From assembly GCA_020425885.1 (NCBI GenBank), contig JAGQRA010000686.1, forward strand, positions 1 to 13,365: 13,365 nucleotides of DNA, given 5' to 3'. The notes under the pieces were generated by a model, which saw only the letters and a program-made list of their open reading frames with translations, had not been told where the DNA came from and did no database searches. The position numbers and the translations under genes were made by a program. Positions 1 through 10,840 of this stretch are shown one piece after another; position 1 is the stretch's first letter; every line of letters starts with the position of its first letter. The DNA is from Planctomycetota bacterium. GTDB taxonomy: Bacteria > Planctomycetota > UBA1135 > UBA2386.

Positions 1-2600
<2,600 letters not shown>

Positions 2601-2613
2601 CCGGAACGACTCC

Positions 2614-3885
2614 ATGCCCGATACGCCCTTGCACGATTCGGCCCTCGCCCAGGCAGTGGCCGCGTTCTGCCGCCAGCACGACAAGCAGCCGCAGCGGCAA
2701 CGCGCATCGTTCCCGAGCTCGAGCGTGTGGCAGGCTGTGGCCGCCACCGGCACCGCGCTGTGGCTCGACACCGGCGACGTCGCGGCTGCACAGGAGCTCT
2801 GGACGCGCGAGATGTCGGCGTTGACGACGAACAACACGCTGCTCAACAAGGAGGTGCAGAAGGGCATCTACGACGAGCTCGTGCCCGCCGCCGCCGACCT
2901 GCTGCGCGGCGGCGACGCCGACATCGGCGCCGACCTGCTGGTGCAGGAGATCGCGTTCATCCTCAACGCCGTGCACGGGCTGCTGCTGGTGCGCACGTTC
3001 GATGCCGACGTCAGCGTCGAGCTGCACACCGCGATCGCCAACGACGTCGAGGCCAGCTATCAGTACGGCAAGCGCTTCGCCGCCATCTGCCCCGATCGCT
3101 TCATCGTCAAGGTGCCGCTGACCCCCGCCGGCCTGCTGGCCGCGCGGCGCCTGCACGACGACGGCATCCGCCTCAACTTCACGCTCGGCTTCTCGGCCCG
3201 ACAGAACTGGCTGATCGCGGCGCTGGCGAAGCCGACCTGGTGCAACGTCTTCATGGGCCGCATCAACGCCTTCCTCGGCGACAACGACCTCGGCAACGGG
3301 GCCAATGCCGGCGAGAAGGCGACGCTCGCCAGCCAGCGTTGCCTGCGCCGGCTGCGCGACGAGCAGGGTCTCGACACGCGACAGATCGGCGCCTCGATGC
3401 GCAACGGGCAGCAGGTCAACGACCTGCTCGGGCTCGACGTCTACACCATGCCGACGGGCGCGGCGAAGGGCTTCCTCGACATGGCTGTCCCCGCCGCGGA
3501 CATCGTCGATCGCAGCGCGAACGAGCCGACCGTCGACTTCGGCAACGCCGACGCCGCCAAGGACCGGCTCGACGTGTTCTGGGAGACCACCGACACGTTC
3601 GGCAGGGCGGTCACCGCGGTCGCGGCACTCGACCCCCGCACGGCCGGGCCGGCCGACGTCACCGCCGCGCTGGCCGCCAACGGCGCCGGCGATCTGTTCG
3701 CCGAGCTGTCCAACGACGAGGCGAGCCGGGTAGCGAGCGAGGGCAAGATTCCCGTCTACGCCAGCTGGGTCGAGCGGGTCCGCCAGGGCTCGGCGAGCTG
3801 GGACGGCATGTTGACCGCCGCCGCGCTGGCCAGCTTCTCGCAGGATCAGGCCGCGCTCGACGATCGCATCCGCCGACTGCTGTAG
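2614..3885 (+). CDS. tal: Transaldolase (long form, 423 aa)
   Basis: Transaldolase moves a dihydroxyacetone unit between sedoheptulose 7-phosphate and glyceraldehyde 3-phosphate in the non-oxidative pentose phosphate pathway. Family motifs occur in order: LDTGD with Asp52, SALTTNNTLLNKEV (residues 68-81), SVELHTAIANDVE with Glu136, FIVKVPLT with the probable Schiff-base Lys166, RLNFTLGFS with Asn188, FMGRI, and GASMRNGQQVNDLLGLDVYTMP near 255-280. The protein is about 100 residues longer than E. coli TalB (317 aa). Part of the excess is a C-terminal alpha-helical region after about residue 310, and part an N-terminal extension of about 35 residues. The ATG at 2614 follows carB by 13 nt, with a weak GGAA Shine-Dalgarno at 2603-2606. 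Cotranscription with carB is inferred; the two pathways are not directly linked. A transaldolase-like aldolase with a different substrate cannot be excluded, but the active-site set is complete. Confidence 0.9.
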   Translation: MPDTPLHDSALAQAVAAFCRQHDKQPQRQRASFPSSSVWQAVAATGTALWLDTGDVAAAQELWTREMSALTTNNTLLNKEVQKGIYDELVPAAADLLRGGDADIGADLLVQEIAFILNAVHGLLLVRTFDADVSVELHTAIANDVEASYQYGKRFAAICPDRFIVKVPLTPAGLLAARRLHDDGIRLNFTLGFSARQNWLIAALAKPTWCNVFMGRINAFLGDNDLGNGANAGEKATLASQRCLRRLRDEQGLDTRQIGASMRNGQQVNDLLGLDVYTMPTGAAKGFLDMAVPAADIVDRSANEPTVDFGNADAAKDRLDVFWETTDTFGRAVTAVAALDPRTAGPADVTAALAANGAGDLFAELSNDEASRVASEGKIPVYASWVERVRQGSASWDGMLTAAALASFSQDQAALDDRIRRLL

Positions 3886-3940
3886 CCCTGCGCTCGGGCG
3901 TGACCGCTCGTTGGCGGCGGGAGAAGGGACCAGTTCGAGG

Positions 3941-3953
3941 CGGCGAATCGCCG
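3941..3953. repeat. Short perfect palindrome between tal and the giant secreted-protein gene
   Basis: CGGCGA-A-TCGCCG is a perfect 6-bp inverted repeat around a single central base, 55 nt after the tal stop. It could be a dimer-binding operator half-site pair or simply chance in GC-rich DNA. No recognisable -35/-10 pair lies beside it. Confidence 0.25.
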
Positions 3954-3994
3954 AAGTGCTGCTGGTGGGAACCCTCCATTGGGTTTCGCATTGT

Positions 3995-4031
3995 GGCGCA
4001 ACTTCGAATGAGCCCGCACCGAGGTTGCGCC
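3995..4031 (+). promoter_or_regulatory. Strong stem-loop in the leader of the giant secreted-protein gene
   Basis: GGCGCAACTTCG (3995-4006) pairs with CGAGGTTGCGCC (4020-4031): a 12-bp stem with one G-U pair and a 13-nt loop. No T-run follows, so it is not a standard intrinsic terminator. It ends 30 nt before the chosen start of the downstream gene. An in-frame ATG (4008-4010) lies inside the loop. It may attenuate readthrough from carB-tal, protect a processed 5' end, or influence start choice. Confidence 0.5.
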
Positions 4032-4061
4032 GTTCCGGTGCGAACCAGCCTCCGAGCCGCA

Positions 4062-7000
4062 ATGAACCACCGCTCCGATCGCCGTCACCCCGTTCCTTCC
4101 ATCCTCACGACCCTCGCCGCGCTCATGGCCCTGCTGGCCTCGCTGGCGGCCCAGGGACACAGCATCGGCTTCGCCGAGGACTACGCGCTCGCGGCCGACC
4201 GCGCCGCCGCCGTCGCCACGCTGATCCCCGGCACCGAGGACTGGTACTACTACCACTGCCGCGAACGCCTCGACGCCCGTGACTTCGACACCGTTCGCCA
4301 GGTGCTGCCACTGTGGATCCGACGCCACGGCCGCACGCAGCGCGTGCTCGAGATCGAAGACCGCGAGGCGCTGCTGAGTTTCGACCAGAACCCGGAGCGG
4401 ACCTACGCCCACCTGCGCCAGCGCCTCGGGCTGTCCTGGAACTACCAACGCTCGATTCCCGGAGCCCGGTCGGATCTGCCGACGCGACTCGATGACGGTC
4501 TGCTGTCGCCGTCCGTGCTGACGAAGGCCGCCCTGAGTCGACACCGCGGCACGGTCAACGGGTTCGAAGATCGCGCCCTGCCGGCGCTGCTGACCAAGGA
4601 CCTCGACGCCGACCAGCTGCACGACCTGCTCGGCCGGCTGCGCCGCCCCGACGTCGACAATCTGCCGACGCTGATCGTGCGCGACCTGGCGCACAAGCAC
4701 AGCCAGGGCTTCGGCTCGCTCCGCATCCACCACGAGCTGCGCCGGGCGCAGCTAGACGAGTGCGCCGACCTGAAGCCCGACCTCCTGCACGAGGCCAAGT
4801 TCGTCCAAGCCTACCTGACGCGGCTACAGCCGCGCGAAGGCGGCGACCTCGACAGCGACGCTGCAGCCCGAACGGCGTATCTGCAGAGCCTCTGGCAGTT
4901 CGCGCAGCGACTGGCACCGGCGCACAACTCGTTGAAGGCGCACGTGCTCTACCATTGGCTACAGCATGACCTGACCAGGGGCACGGTCGATCGGGAACGC
5001 CTGCTCAGCTACATCCGCCTGCCGCGAAACAGCGGCCCGATCGCCAGGGAATACAACCGTCGCTTCGCCGGCAACTCGGAGCTCTTCGTCAATCGCAACA
5101 GCACCTATCCGAGCGGCCTGCCGGCAGTCGGCGACGACCTGCCCCTGCTGCAGGCGTGCTTCGAGAACGTCTTCGCCACCGAGGACAACGTCGCCGTCTA
5201 CGCCGAATTCCTCGACGAGCGCTGGCTCAATGCGATCCTCGCCGAGACCAGGATCCTGCGCGGCGAGGGTGACATGGAGCGCTGGTACTCGCTGCTCGAC
5301 AATCCGCGCCGGATCGAGGAGATCGAGAAGCGGGTCGAGATCACGTTCCCGCCGACCCAGCCGCGTTTCTACGCCGCCGGCGACGCGGTCCGACTCGAGG
5401 TCGACACCAAGAACGTGCCGACGCTGCTGCTCAAGGTGTTCGTCATCGACAGCTACCGCTATCACACCGAGCTGCAGAAGGAGGTCGACGCGACGATCGA
5501 GCTCGACGGCCTGGTCGCCAACCACGAGGAGACGCACGACTACACCGAGCCACCGCAGCGCCGCATGCGCCGCACCTTCGACCTGCCGATGCTGCAGGCT
5601 CCCGGCACCTACGTCGTCGAGCTGGTCGGCAACGGCATCAGCAGCCGCGCCGTGATCCACAAGGGGTCGTTGCGCCACGTCGAGCGAACGTCGGCCGCCG
5701 GACACCTGTTCCGCGTCTACGACGAGGCCGGGACGCTGCAGCCAGTCGCGACCCTGTGGTTCGGCGGGCGTGAGTACGGCGCCGACGAAGACGGCGACAT
5801 CCTGGTCCCGTTCGCCAGCAGCCAGGGACGCAAGACGGCGGTGATCCACGTCGGCAATCGCTCGTCGCTGATCCACTTCGTCCACCAGCAGGAACTGTTC
5901 GAGCTTCAGGGCAGCGCGTTCATCGAGCGTGAGTCGCTCGTCGCCGGTCAGACCGCGCGCATGGCCATCAGACCACAGCTCCGCATCGACGGTCATCCGG
6001 TGTCGCTGCAGCTGCTCACCGAACCGGTCCTGCTCGTCACCGCGATCGACGTTGACGGCACCCCGCGTACCGACGAGGTGCGGGAGCTGAAGCTCGTCGA
6101 CGCCAGGGAGTTCGTCCACGACATCAGCGTCCCCGACCGCCTGCAGTCGCTGTCGGTCGTGCTGCGCGGCAAGGTCCGGAACCTCAACGGTGACGAGATC
6201 CCACTCAGCACGGAGGCGACCTCGTTCGCCATCAACGGCATCGACCTCGGCGCCACGACGGTATCGGCGCTGCTGGTTCAGGATCGCCAGGGCTACGCCA
6301 TCGAGCTGCGCGGCAAGAACGGGGAGGTCGCCGTCGGACGCGCCTGCACGCTCTCGATCAAGCACCGCGACTACCGCCAACCGGTTGAGACCGCGCTGCA
6401 GAGCGACGCCCACGGCCGCATCGCGGTGGGATCGCTGCGCGACATCGACCATGTCACCGCCCGCATCCACGGCGGCCCCGAGGCCACCTTCCATCTGGGC
6501 GGCGCCACGGCCAACCTGCCACTGCGGCTGCAAGGCCTCGCCGGCCAGACGCTGCGCATCCCCTACCAGGGCATGGCCGCGACGGTCACCCGCGCCGAGT
6601 TCTCGCTGCTGGCCAGCGACGCCGACGCGTTCTCGCATCTGGCGCTCGCCGATGGCTTCCTCGAGCTACGCGACCTGCCGGCCGGTGACTACGTGCTGCG
6701 CCTGCACGAGCGCGATGCCACGGTGCCGGTATCGGTCACCGACGGCACGGCGAACGGCCGGTGGATCGTCGGCCCGCACCGCATCCTGCAGGCCAGCGCC
6801 ACCGAGCCGCTGCACCTGCGATCGCTCGCGATCACCGGCGACGAGCTGCGCATCGGCCTCACGAACTTCACGCCCGACACGCGGGTGCATGTCATCTCGA
6901 CCCGATTCCAACCGACCTTCGACCCGTTCTCGCACCTGCGCGGCAGCGCCGGATCCGCGGTCGCATCGTGGACGACCAGCCTCGCCGAGAGCAGCTATCA

Positions 7001-10000
7001 CGCCGGCCGCAAGCTCGGCGACGAGTACCGCTACGTGCTCGAGCGCCGCTTCGCGACCAAGTTCGCCGGCAACATGCTGCAGCGACCGAGCCTGCTGCTG
7101 AACCCATGGGCGCTCGAACGCAACTCCTGGAGCACCGCCGTCGGCCTCGGCGGCGGTGCCGGCGGCAGATTCGGCGGGCGCGGTGGCAGGTCGGCATCGA
7201 AGGCCGGCGGCGAGGATGCGCGCCCCGACGGTTCGGCGGCCGGTGCCGCCGGCACCTTCGCCAATCTCGACTACCTGCCAACGGCGGCGGCGACGCTGTT
7301 CAACCTCACGCCCGACGAGCACGGCGTGATCACGGTGGCCGCCGCTGATCTTGCCGATGGTCAGATCGTCCACGTCGTCGCCATCGACGGCGACGAGGCG
7401 CTCTACGATCGGGTCGTGCGCGACGAACGTCCGTTGGCGCCGCGCAACCGCGCGCTGCCGGCGGCGCTCGCCAAGGACGAGCACTTCGTCGAGCACAAGC
7501 GCATCGAGTTCGTCGCCGCCGGCGGCGAGGCCGCGATCGGTGACGCCCGTTCCGCCGAGGTCGAGATCTTCGATTCGATCGCCAGCGTGTTCCACCTGAT
7601 GAGCACCGTCCACACCGGCCCCGAGCTGGCGAAGTTCGCCTTCATCACCACTTGGCCCGATCTCGACGCCGCCGAGAAGCGGCGGCTCTACAGCGAGCAC
7701 GCCTGCCACGAGCTGCACTTCTTCCTCTACCAGAAGGACCGCGCCTTCTTCGACGCGGTCGTGCGCCCGTTCCTCGGCAACAAGCTGAACAAGACGTTCC
7801 TCGACCGCTGGTTGCTCGGCGACGACGTACGCGGATACCTCGAGCCGTGGTCGTTCGCCAGGCTCAACCTGATCGAGAAGATCCTGCTCGCCCAACGCCT
7901 CGACGGCGCCGCGCGAGGCGCGGTGTCACGCCTGATCGGCGAGGAGCTCGAGCTGCGCCCGGTCGATCGCGACCGTCTCGACATGCTGTTCAAGACCGCA
8001 CTGGCCGCCAACGAACTCGATGACGACAAGGCAGTGACCGCGCGCGGCCTGCTCGCCCTCGAGGCGAAGAATGAGGACCCGAGCGACGCCGCCAAGCCGA
8101 CGGTGACCGCCGGCCGACCGGCCGGACCTGCCACCGCCGGCCCCGGTGGTCCGCCCCCGCGCAGCGAGGCGCGCCGACGGATGCGAGCCGACGAGCCGGC
8201 GCAGGCGCCAGCGGAGGCACAGGCGGTGGACGAGGTCGAGCGGGAATCCGGCAGCGACGACTTCTTCCTCGGCGCCAAGCGCAAGGAGATGGCCGACAAG
8301 AAGGACCGCGCCGCCGAGCTGAGCCAGCGCGGCCGGGTCGAGAACCTGTTCCGCGCCGTCCAGCCGACGAAGGTGCTGGCCGAGAGCAACTACTGGCGGC
8401 TGCCGCTCGAGAACGCGACCCCCGACTACGTCGCCCCGAACCGGTTCTGGCGCGACTACGCCACGGCATCGTCGAGCGATCCGTTCGTGTCGGCCGCCTT
8501 CATCGAGGCGAGCACGAGCTTGCTCGAGATCATGTTCGCGATCAGCGTGCTCGACCTGCCGTTCGAGGCCGGCAAGCACGAGGTCGTGGCCGACGGCGAC
8601 CGCCGCACGCTGCGCGCCGCGACGCCGCTGCTGCTGGTGCGCAAGGAGGTGACGTCCACCACCACCGCCGACGACGAGCCACCGCTCCTGCTCGGCGAGA
8701 ACTTCTTCCGACTCGACGAGCGCTACCAGTTCGTCAACGGCGAACAGCGCGAGAAGCTCGTCACCGGCGAGTTCCTGACCGCCGTCGCCTACGGCACCCA
8801 GGTCGTCGTCTCCAACCCGACCGGCCAGCGTCGCAGCGTCGACATCCTGCTGCAGATCCCGGCCGGCGCGCTGCCGGTTCAACGCGGCTTCTGGACCCGC
8901 AGCGTGGCCGTCGAACTGAGCCCGTACGAGACCAGGTCGGTCGAGTACGCGTTCTACTTCCCGACCGCCGGAGACTTCGAACACTACCCGGCGCACGCCG
9001 CCAGCAAGGGCAAGCTCGTGGCCGCGGCCACCGGTCGCTCCATGCACGTGGTCGCGACGCCGAGCCAGATCGACACCCGTTCGTGGGAGCACGTCTCGCA
9101 GCAGGGCTCGACCGCCGAAGTGCTCGCCTACCTCGACAACAACAACCTGCTGCGCCTCGACCTCACCAAGATCGCCTGGCGCATGAAGGACCGCGAGTTC
9201 TTCCTCGCCGTGACCGCCAAGCTGCGCGGGCGCCACGTCTATGACGACGTGCTGTGGAGCCACGGCCTGCTGCACCGCCACACCGACACCACGCGCGAAT
9301 ACCTGCGACACGCCGACGGCCTGCTGCAGTCCTGCGGCGCGGTGCTGGCATCCGAGCTGCTCACCATCGATCCGATCGAACGCGGCACCTTCCAGCATCT
9401 CGAACTCGACCCGCTGGTCCATGCCCGCGCCCACCGCCTCGGCAGCGAGCACGTGATCGGCAACAGCGACCTGGCCGGCCAATACGCGCAGCTGCTCGAC
9501 ATCCTCGGCTACCACGCCCGCCTCGACAGCGAGGACTGGCTCGCCGTCACCTACTACCTGCTGCTGCAGGATCGCATCGAGGAGGCGCTGCAGGCGGCCG
9601 CCAAGATCATTCCGACCGACCTCGAGACGCGCGTCCAATACGACTACCTGTCGACCTACCTCTGCTTCTTCACCGGCGACACGCAGAAGGCCCGCCGCCT
9701 GGCCGAGACGTACCGCGACCATCCGGTCGCCCACTGGCAGCGCCGCTTCCGCACCGTGCTGACCCATCTCGACGAGGCCGAGGGCAGGTCCGACCCGACC
9801 ACCGGCGAGCCGACCGGCGACGTCGCCGCCAGGTCGCCGGCGCTCGAGTTCGTGCTCGACGGCCAGCAGGCCCGCCTCGCCTACGAGAACCTCGACCGCT
9901 GCGAGGTCCGCTACTACGAGCTCGACGTCGAGTTCGCCTTCTCGGCGCGACCGTTCGCCAGCACCAGCGGCACCGCCGCCGCCTACGTGCAACCCAATCT

Positions 10001-10409
10001 GCGCGAGGAGCGCGCCTTGCCGGCCGCCGCCGCAGCCATTGCCTTCGAGCTGCCGACCCAGTTCCGCAACAAGAACGTGCTGGTCGAGGTCCGCGCCGGC
10101 GGCCTTCTGCGGTCGCGCACCTACTTCGCCAACACCCTCGACGTCCGCTTCCTCGAGTCACACGGCCAGGTCGCGGTCACCGATCCGAAGCGCAATCGGC
10201 CGCTGCCGAAGACCTACGTCAAGGTGTTCGCCCGCCTGCCGAACGGCCAGGTCCGGTTCCACAAGGACGGCTACACCGATCTGCGCGGCCGGTTCGACTA
10301 CGCCTCGCTGTCCGACGATCCGAATGCCGGCGCCGAGCGCTACGCGGTGCTCGTGCTCAGCGACGAGTTCGGCGCGGTGATCCGCGATGTCGCGCCGCCG
10401 ATGCAGTAG
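4062..10409 (+). CDS. Giant secreted macroglobulin-like (MG2-type) protein, 2115 aa
   Basis: Exact function unknown. The ATG at 4062 is chosen because it gives a signal peptide: basic MNHRSDRRHPVPS, hydrophobic core to about residue 29, cleavage near AAQG. The frame is open far upstream, but that part overlaps tal and lacks protein-like composition. Layout by residue: helical 35-425; beta-rich macroglobulin-like region about 428-805, beginning with RFYAAGDAVRLEVDTKNVP and containing YVVELVGNGISSRAVI; more beta-rich sequence to about 1020; Gly/Arg-rich linker about 1027-1065; helical about 1140-1340; Pro/Ala then charged linker about 1345-1428; helical block with beta-sandwich about 1431-1667; TPR-like helices about 1670-1907; C-terminal beta domain with FHKDGYTDLRGRFDYASL about 1924-2115. 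No thioester motif (CxEQ type) and no C-terminal anchor are seen, so it is probably periplasmic or extracellular. The family assignment rests on the MG2-like stretch; a different beta-sandwich family is possible. The Shine-Dalgarno is weak. Expression probably depends on the 176-nt leader. Confidence 0.7.
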   Translation: MNHRSDRRHPVPSILTTLAALMALLASLAAQGHSIGFAEDYALAADRAAAVATLIPGTEDWYYYHCRERLDARDFDTVRQVLPLWIRRHGRTQRVLEIEDREALLSFDQNPERTYAHLRQRLGLSWNYQRSIPGARSDLPTRLDDGLLSPSVLTKAALSRHRGTVNGFEDRALPALLTKDLDADQLHDLLGRLRRPDVDNLPTLIVRDLAHKHSQGFGSLRIHHELRRAQLDECADLKPDLLHEAKFVQAYLTRLQPREGGDLDSDAAARTAYLQSLWQFAQRLAPAHNSLKAHVLYHWLQHDLTRGTVDRERLLSYIRLPRNSGPIAREYNRRFAGNSELFVNRNSTYPSGLPAVGDDLPLLQACFENVFATEDNVAVYAEFLDERWLNAILAETRILRGEGDMERWYSLLDNPRRIEEIEKRVEITFPPTQPRFYAAGDAVRLEVDTKNVPTLLLKVFVIDSYRYHTELQKEVDATIELDGLVANHEETHDYTEPPQRRMRRTFDLPMLQAPGTYVVELVGNGISSRAVIHKGSLRHVERTSAAGHLFRVYDEAGTLQPVATLWFGGREYGADEDGDILVPFASSQGRKTAVIHVGNRSSLIHFVHQQELFELQGSAFIERESLVAGQTARMAIRPQLRIDGHPVSLQLLTEPVLLVTAIDVDGTPRTDEVRELKLVDAREFVHDISVPDRLQSLSVVLRGKVRNLNGDEIPLSTEATSFAINGIDLGATTVSALLVQDRQGYAIELRGKNGEVAVGRACTLSIKHRDYRQPVETALQSDAHGRIAVGSLRDIDHVTARIHGGPEATFHLGGATANLPLRLQGLAGQTLRIPYQGMAATVTRAEFSLLASDADAFSHLALADGFLELRDLPAGDYVLRLHERDATVPVSVTDGTANGRWIVGPHRILQASATEPLHLRSLAITGDELRIGLTNFTPDTRVHVISTRFQPTFDPFSHLRGSAGSAVASWTTSLAESSYHAGRKLGDEYRYVLERRFATKFAGNMLQRPSLLLNPWALERNSWSTAVGLGGGAGGRFGGRGGRSASKAGGEDARPDGSAAGAAGTFANLDYLPTAAATLFNLTPDEHGVITVAAADLADGQIVHVVAIDGDEALYDRVVRDERPLAPRNRALPAALAKDEHFVEHKRIEFVAAGGEAAIGDARSAEVEIFDSIASVFHLMSTVHTGPELAKFAFITTWPDLDAAEKRRLYSEHACHELHFFLYQKDRAFFDAVVRPFLGNKLNKTFLDRWLLGDDVRGYLEPWSFARLNLIEKILLAQRLDGAARGAVSRLIGEELELRPVDRDRLDMLFKTALAANELDDDKAVTARGLLALEAKNEDPSDAAKPTVTAGRPAGPATAGPGGPPPRSEARRRMRADEPAQAPAEAQAVDEVERESGSDDFFLGAKRKEMADKKDRAAELSQRGRVENLFRAVQPTKVLAESNYWRLPLENATPDYVAPNRFWRDYATASSSDPFVSAAFIEASTSLLEIMFAISVLDLPFEAGKHEVVADGDRRTLRAATPLLLVRKEVTSTTTADDEPPLLLGENFFRLDERYQFVNGEQREKLVTGEFLTAVAYGTQVVVSNPTGQRRSVDILLQIPAGALPVQRGFWTRSVAVELSPYETRSVEYAFYFPTAGDFEHYPAHAASKGKLVAAATGRSMHVVATPSQIDTRSWEHVSQQGSTAEVLAYLDNNNLLRLDLTKIAWRMKDREFFLAVTAKLRGRHVYDDVLWSHGLLHRHTDTTREYLRHADGLLQSCGAVLASELLTIDPIERGTFQHLELDPLVHARAHRLGSEHVIGNSDLAGQYAQLLDILGYHARLDSEDWLAVTYYLLLQDRIEEALQAAAKIIPTDLETRVQYDYLSTYLCFFTGDTQKARRLAETYRDHPVAHWQRRFRTVLTHLDEAEGRSDPTTGEPTGDVAARSPALEFVLDGQQARLAYENLDRCEVRYYELDVEFAFSARPFASTSGTAAAYVQPNLREERALPAAAAAIAFELPTQFRNKNVLVEVRAGGLLRSRTYFANTLDVRFLESHGQVAVTDPKRNRPLPKTYVKVFARLPNGQVRFHKDGYTDLRGRFDYASLSDDPNAGAERYAVLVLSDEFGAVIRDVAPPMQ

Positions 10410-10447
10410 GGGGCGCGGCCTTCGACTGCTCGGCGCAGCCAGAGAAG

Positions 10448-10474
10448 CCGGGGTGCGTTGAGTGGCAGCCCCGG
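10448..10474 (+). terminator. Possible weak hairpin after the giant gene
   Basis: CCGGGG (10448-10453) and CCCCGG (10469-10474) form a perfect 6-bp inverted repeat with a 15-nt loop, 38 nt after the stop at 10409. No T-run follows, so if it contributes to termination it would be factor-dependent or RNA-stabilising. Confidence 0.25.
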
Positions 10475-10498
10475 AGCGTTCACGACCGTAGCTCTCCT

Positions 10499-10570
10499 TC
10501 ATGCCCTCGGCGCGTGCTCGCCGAGCGCGGCGGTGAGTTCCTTGGCAGTGATCGGCCTGGCGAGGAACGC
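10499..10570 (-). pseudogene. Fragment resembling the C-terminal end of a response-regulator receiver domain
   Basis: Reading the minus strand towards the stop at 10501-10499 gives AFLARPITAKELTAALGEHA and then PRA. This resembles the last strand and helix of a receiver domain, where a conserved Lys-Pro precedes helix 5; here Arg replaces the Lys. Upstream the frame turns unprotein-like, and the neighbouring frame reads DRFGAG directly before, as if one base had been lost. There is no start, no Asp phosphorylation site and no Shine-Dalgarno. It is best treated as a relic or a chance match. Confidence 0.25.
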
Positions 10571-10612
10571 CCGGCACCGAAGCGGTCGGGCGGATCCACG
10601 TCGCCGAAGCCG

Positions 10613-10647
10613 AAAAAGAAAAGGCGACACCTACGTGGCGTCGCCTT
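10613..10647 (-). terminator. Intrinsic terminator of the minus-strand gene set
   Basis: On the minus strand, AAGGCGACGCC (10647-10637), a 5-nt loop and GGTGTCGCCTT (10631-10621) form an 11-position stem with a single C-A mismatch. It runs into TTTTCTTTTT (10622-10613), a classic U-tract. In the plus direction only TT follows, so it acts mainly for the minus strand. It lies 193 nt past the first stop of the TPR-like gene but only 82 nt past the second in-frame stop at 10730. Confidence 0.85.
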
Positions 10648-10729
10648 GTCTACATCTGGCGAGACTCATCGGGCATGGCCTGCGAGCATTGCGCAGACCC
10701 CCAAAACCCGAGTCACCGCCGGGCCCGAC

Positions 10730-10840
10730 TCAGCTGCCCGAGCCGTCCGGCGGCGGACCGCTGCTGGCGCCACCGCCAGGCTTGCCGTGCTTCTTGCTGT
10801 TGCTCTTGCGAGGCCGACCGGCCTTGGTGCCACAGCCCTG
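10730..10840 (-). other. In-frame 36-codon extension after the UGA of the TPR-like gene
   Basis: Directly after the UGA at 10843-10841 the same frame continues for 36 codons to a UGA at 10732-10730. It encodes a basic then Gly/Pro-rich tail beginning QGCGTKAGRPRKSNSKKHGK and ending PPPDGSGS. GC at third positions is 30 of 36, against about 27 and 21 of 36 in the other two frames of this strand, and no codon ends in A. The stretch contains no ATG, GTG or TTG start in this frame, so it can only be made by reading through the UGA. An AGGCC-GGTC-GGCCT hairpin (10824-10811) begins 16 nt after the UGA. It may be a recoded or readthrough tail, the remains of a longer ancestral protein, or chance. 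Confidence 0.35.

Larger units (their letters stand above)
10410..10840. other. Convergence zone without an independently supported gene
   Basis: This 431-nt stretch separates the stops of the plus- and minus-strand gene sets. From left to right it holds an imperfect hairpin after the giant gene (10448-10474), a minus-strand fragment resembling the end of a receiver domain (10499-10570), the minus-strand terminator (10613-10647), about 80 nt with nothing recognisable, and the in-frame continuation of the TPR-like gene past its UGA (10730-10840). Open frames on the plus strand here have poor composition and look like shadows. Confidence 0.6.

Noticed and set aside
2727..4061. In-frame extension of the giant gene upstream through tal
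   Set aside because: The extension is Arg-rich shadow sequence of tal; a signal peptide starts at 4062 and the 3886-4061 stretch is leader.
7142..8350. Linkers of the giant gene considered as DNA repeats or a CRISPR-like array
   Set aside because: They are low-complexity coding sequence with no regularly spaced identical repeats.
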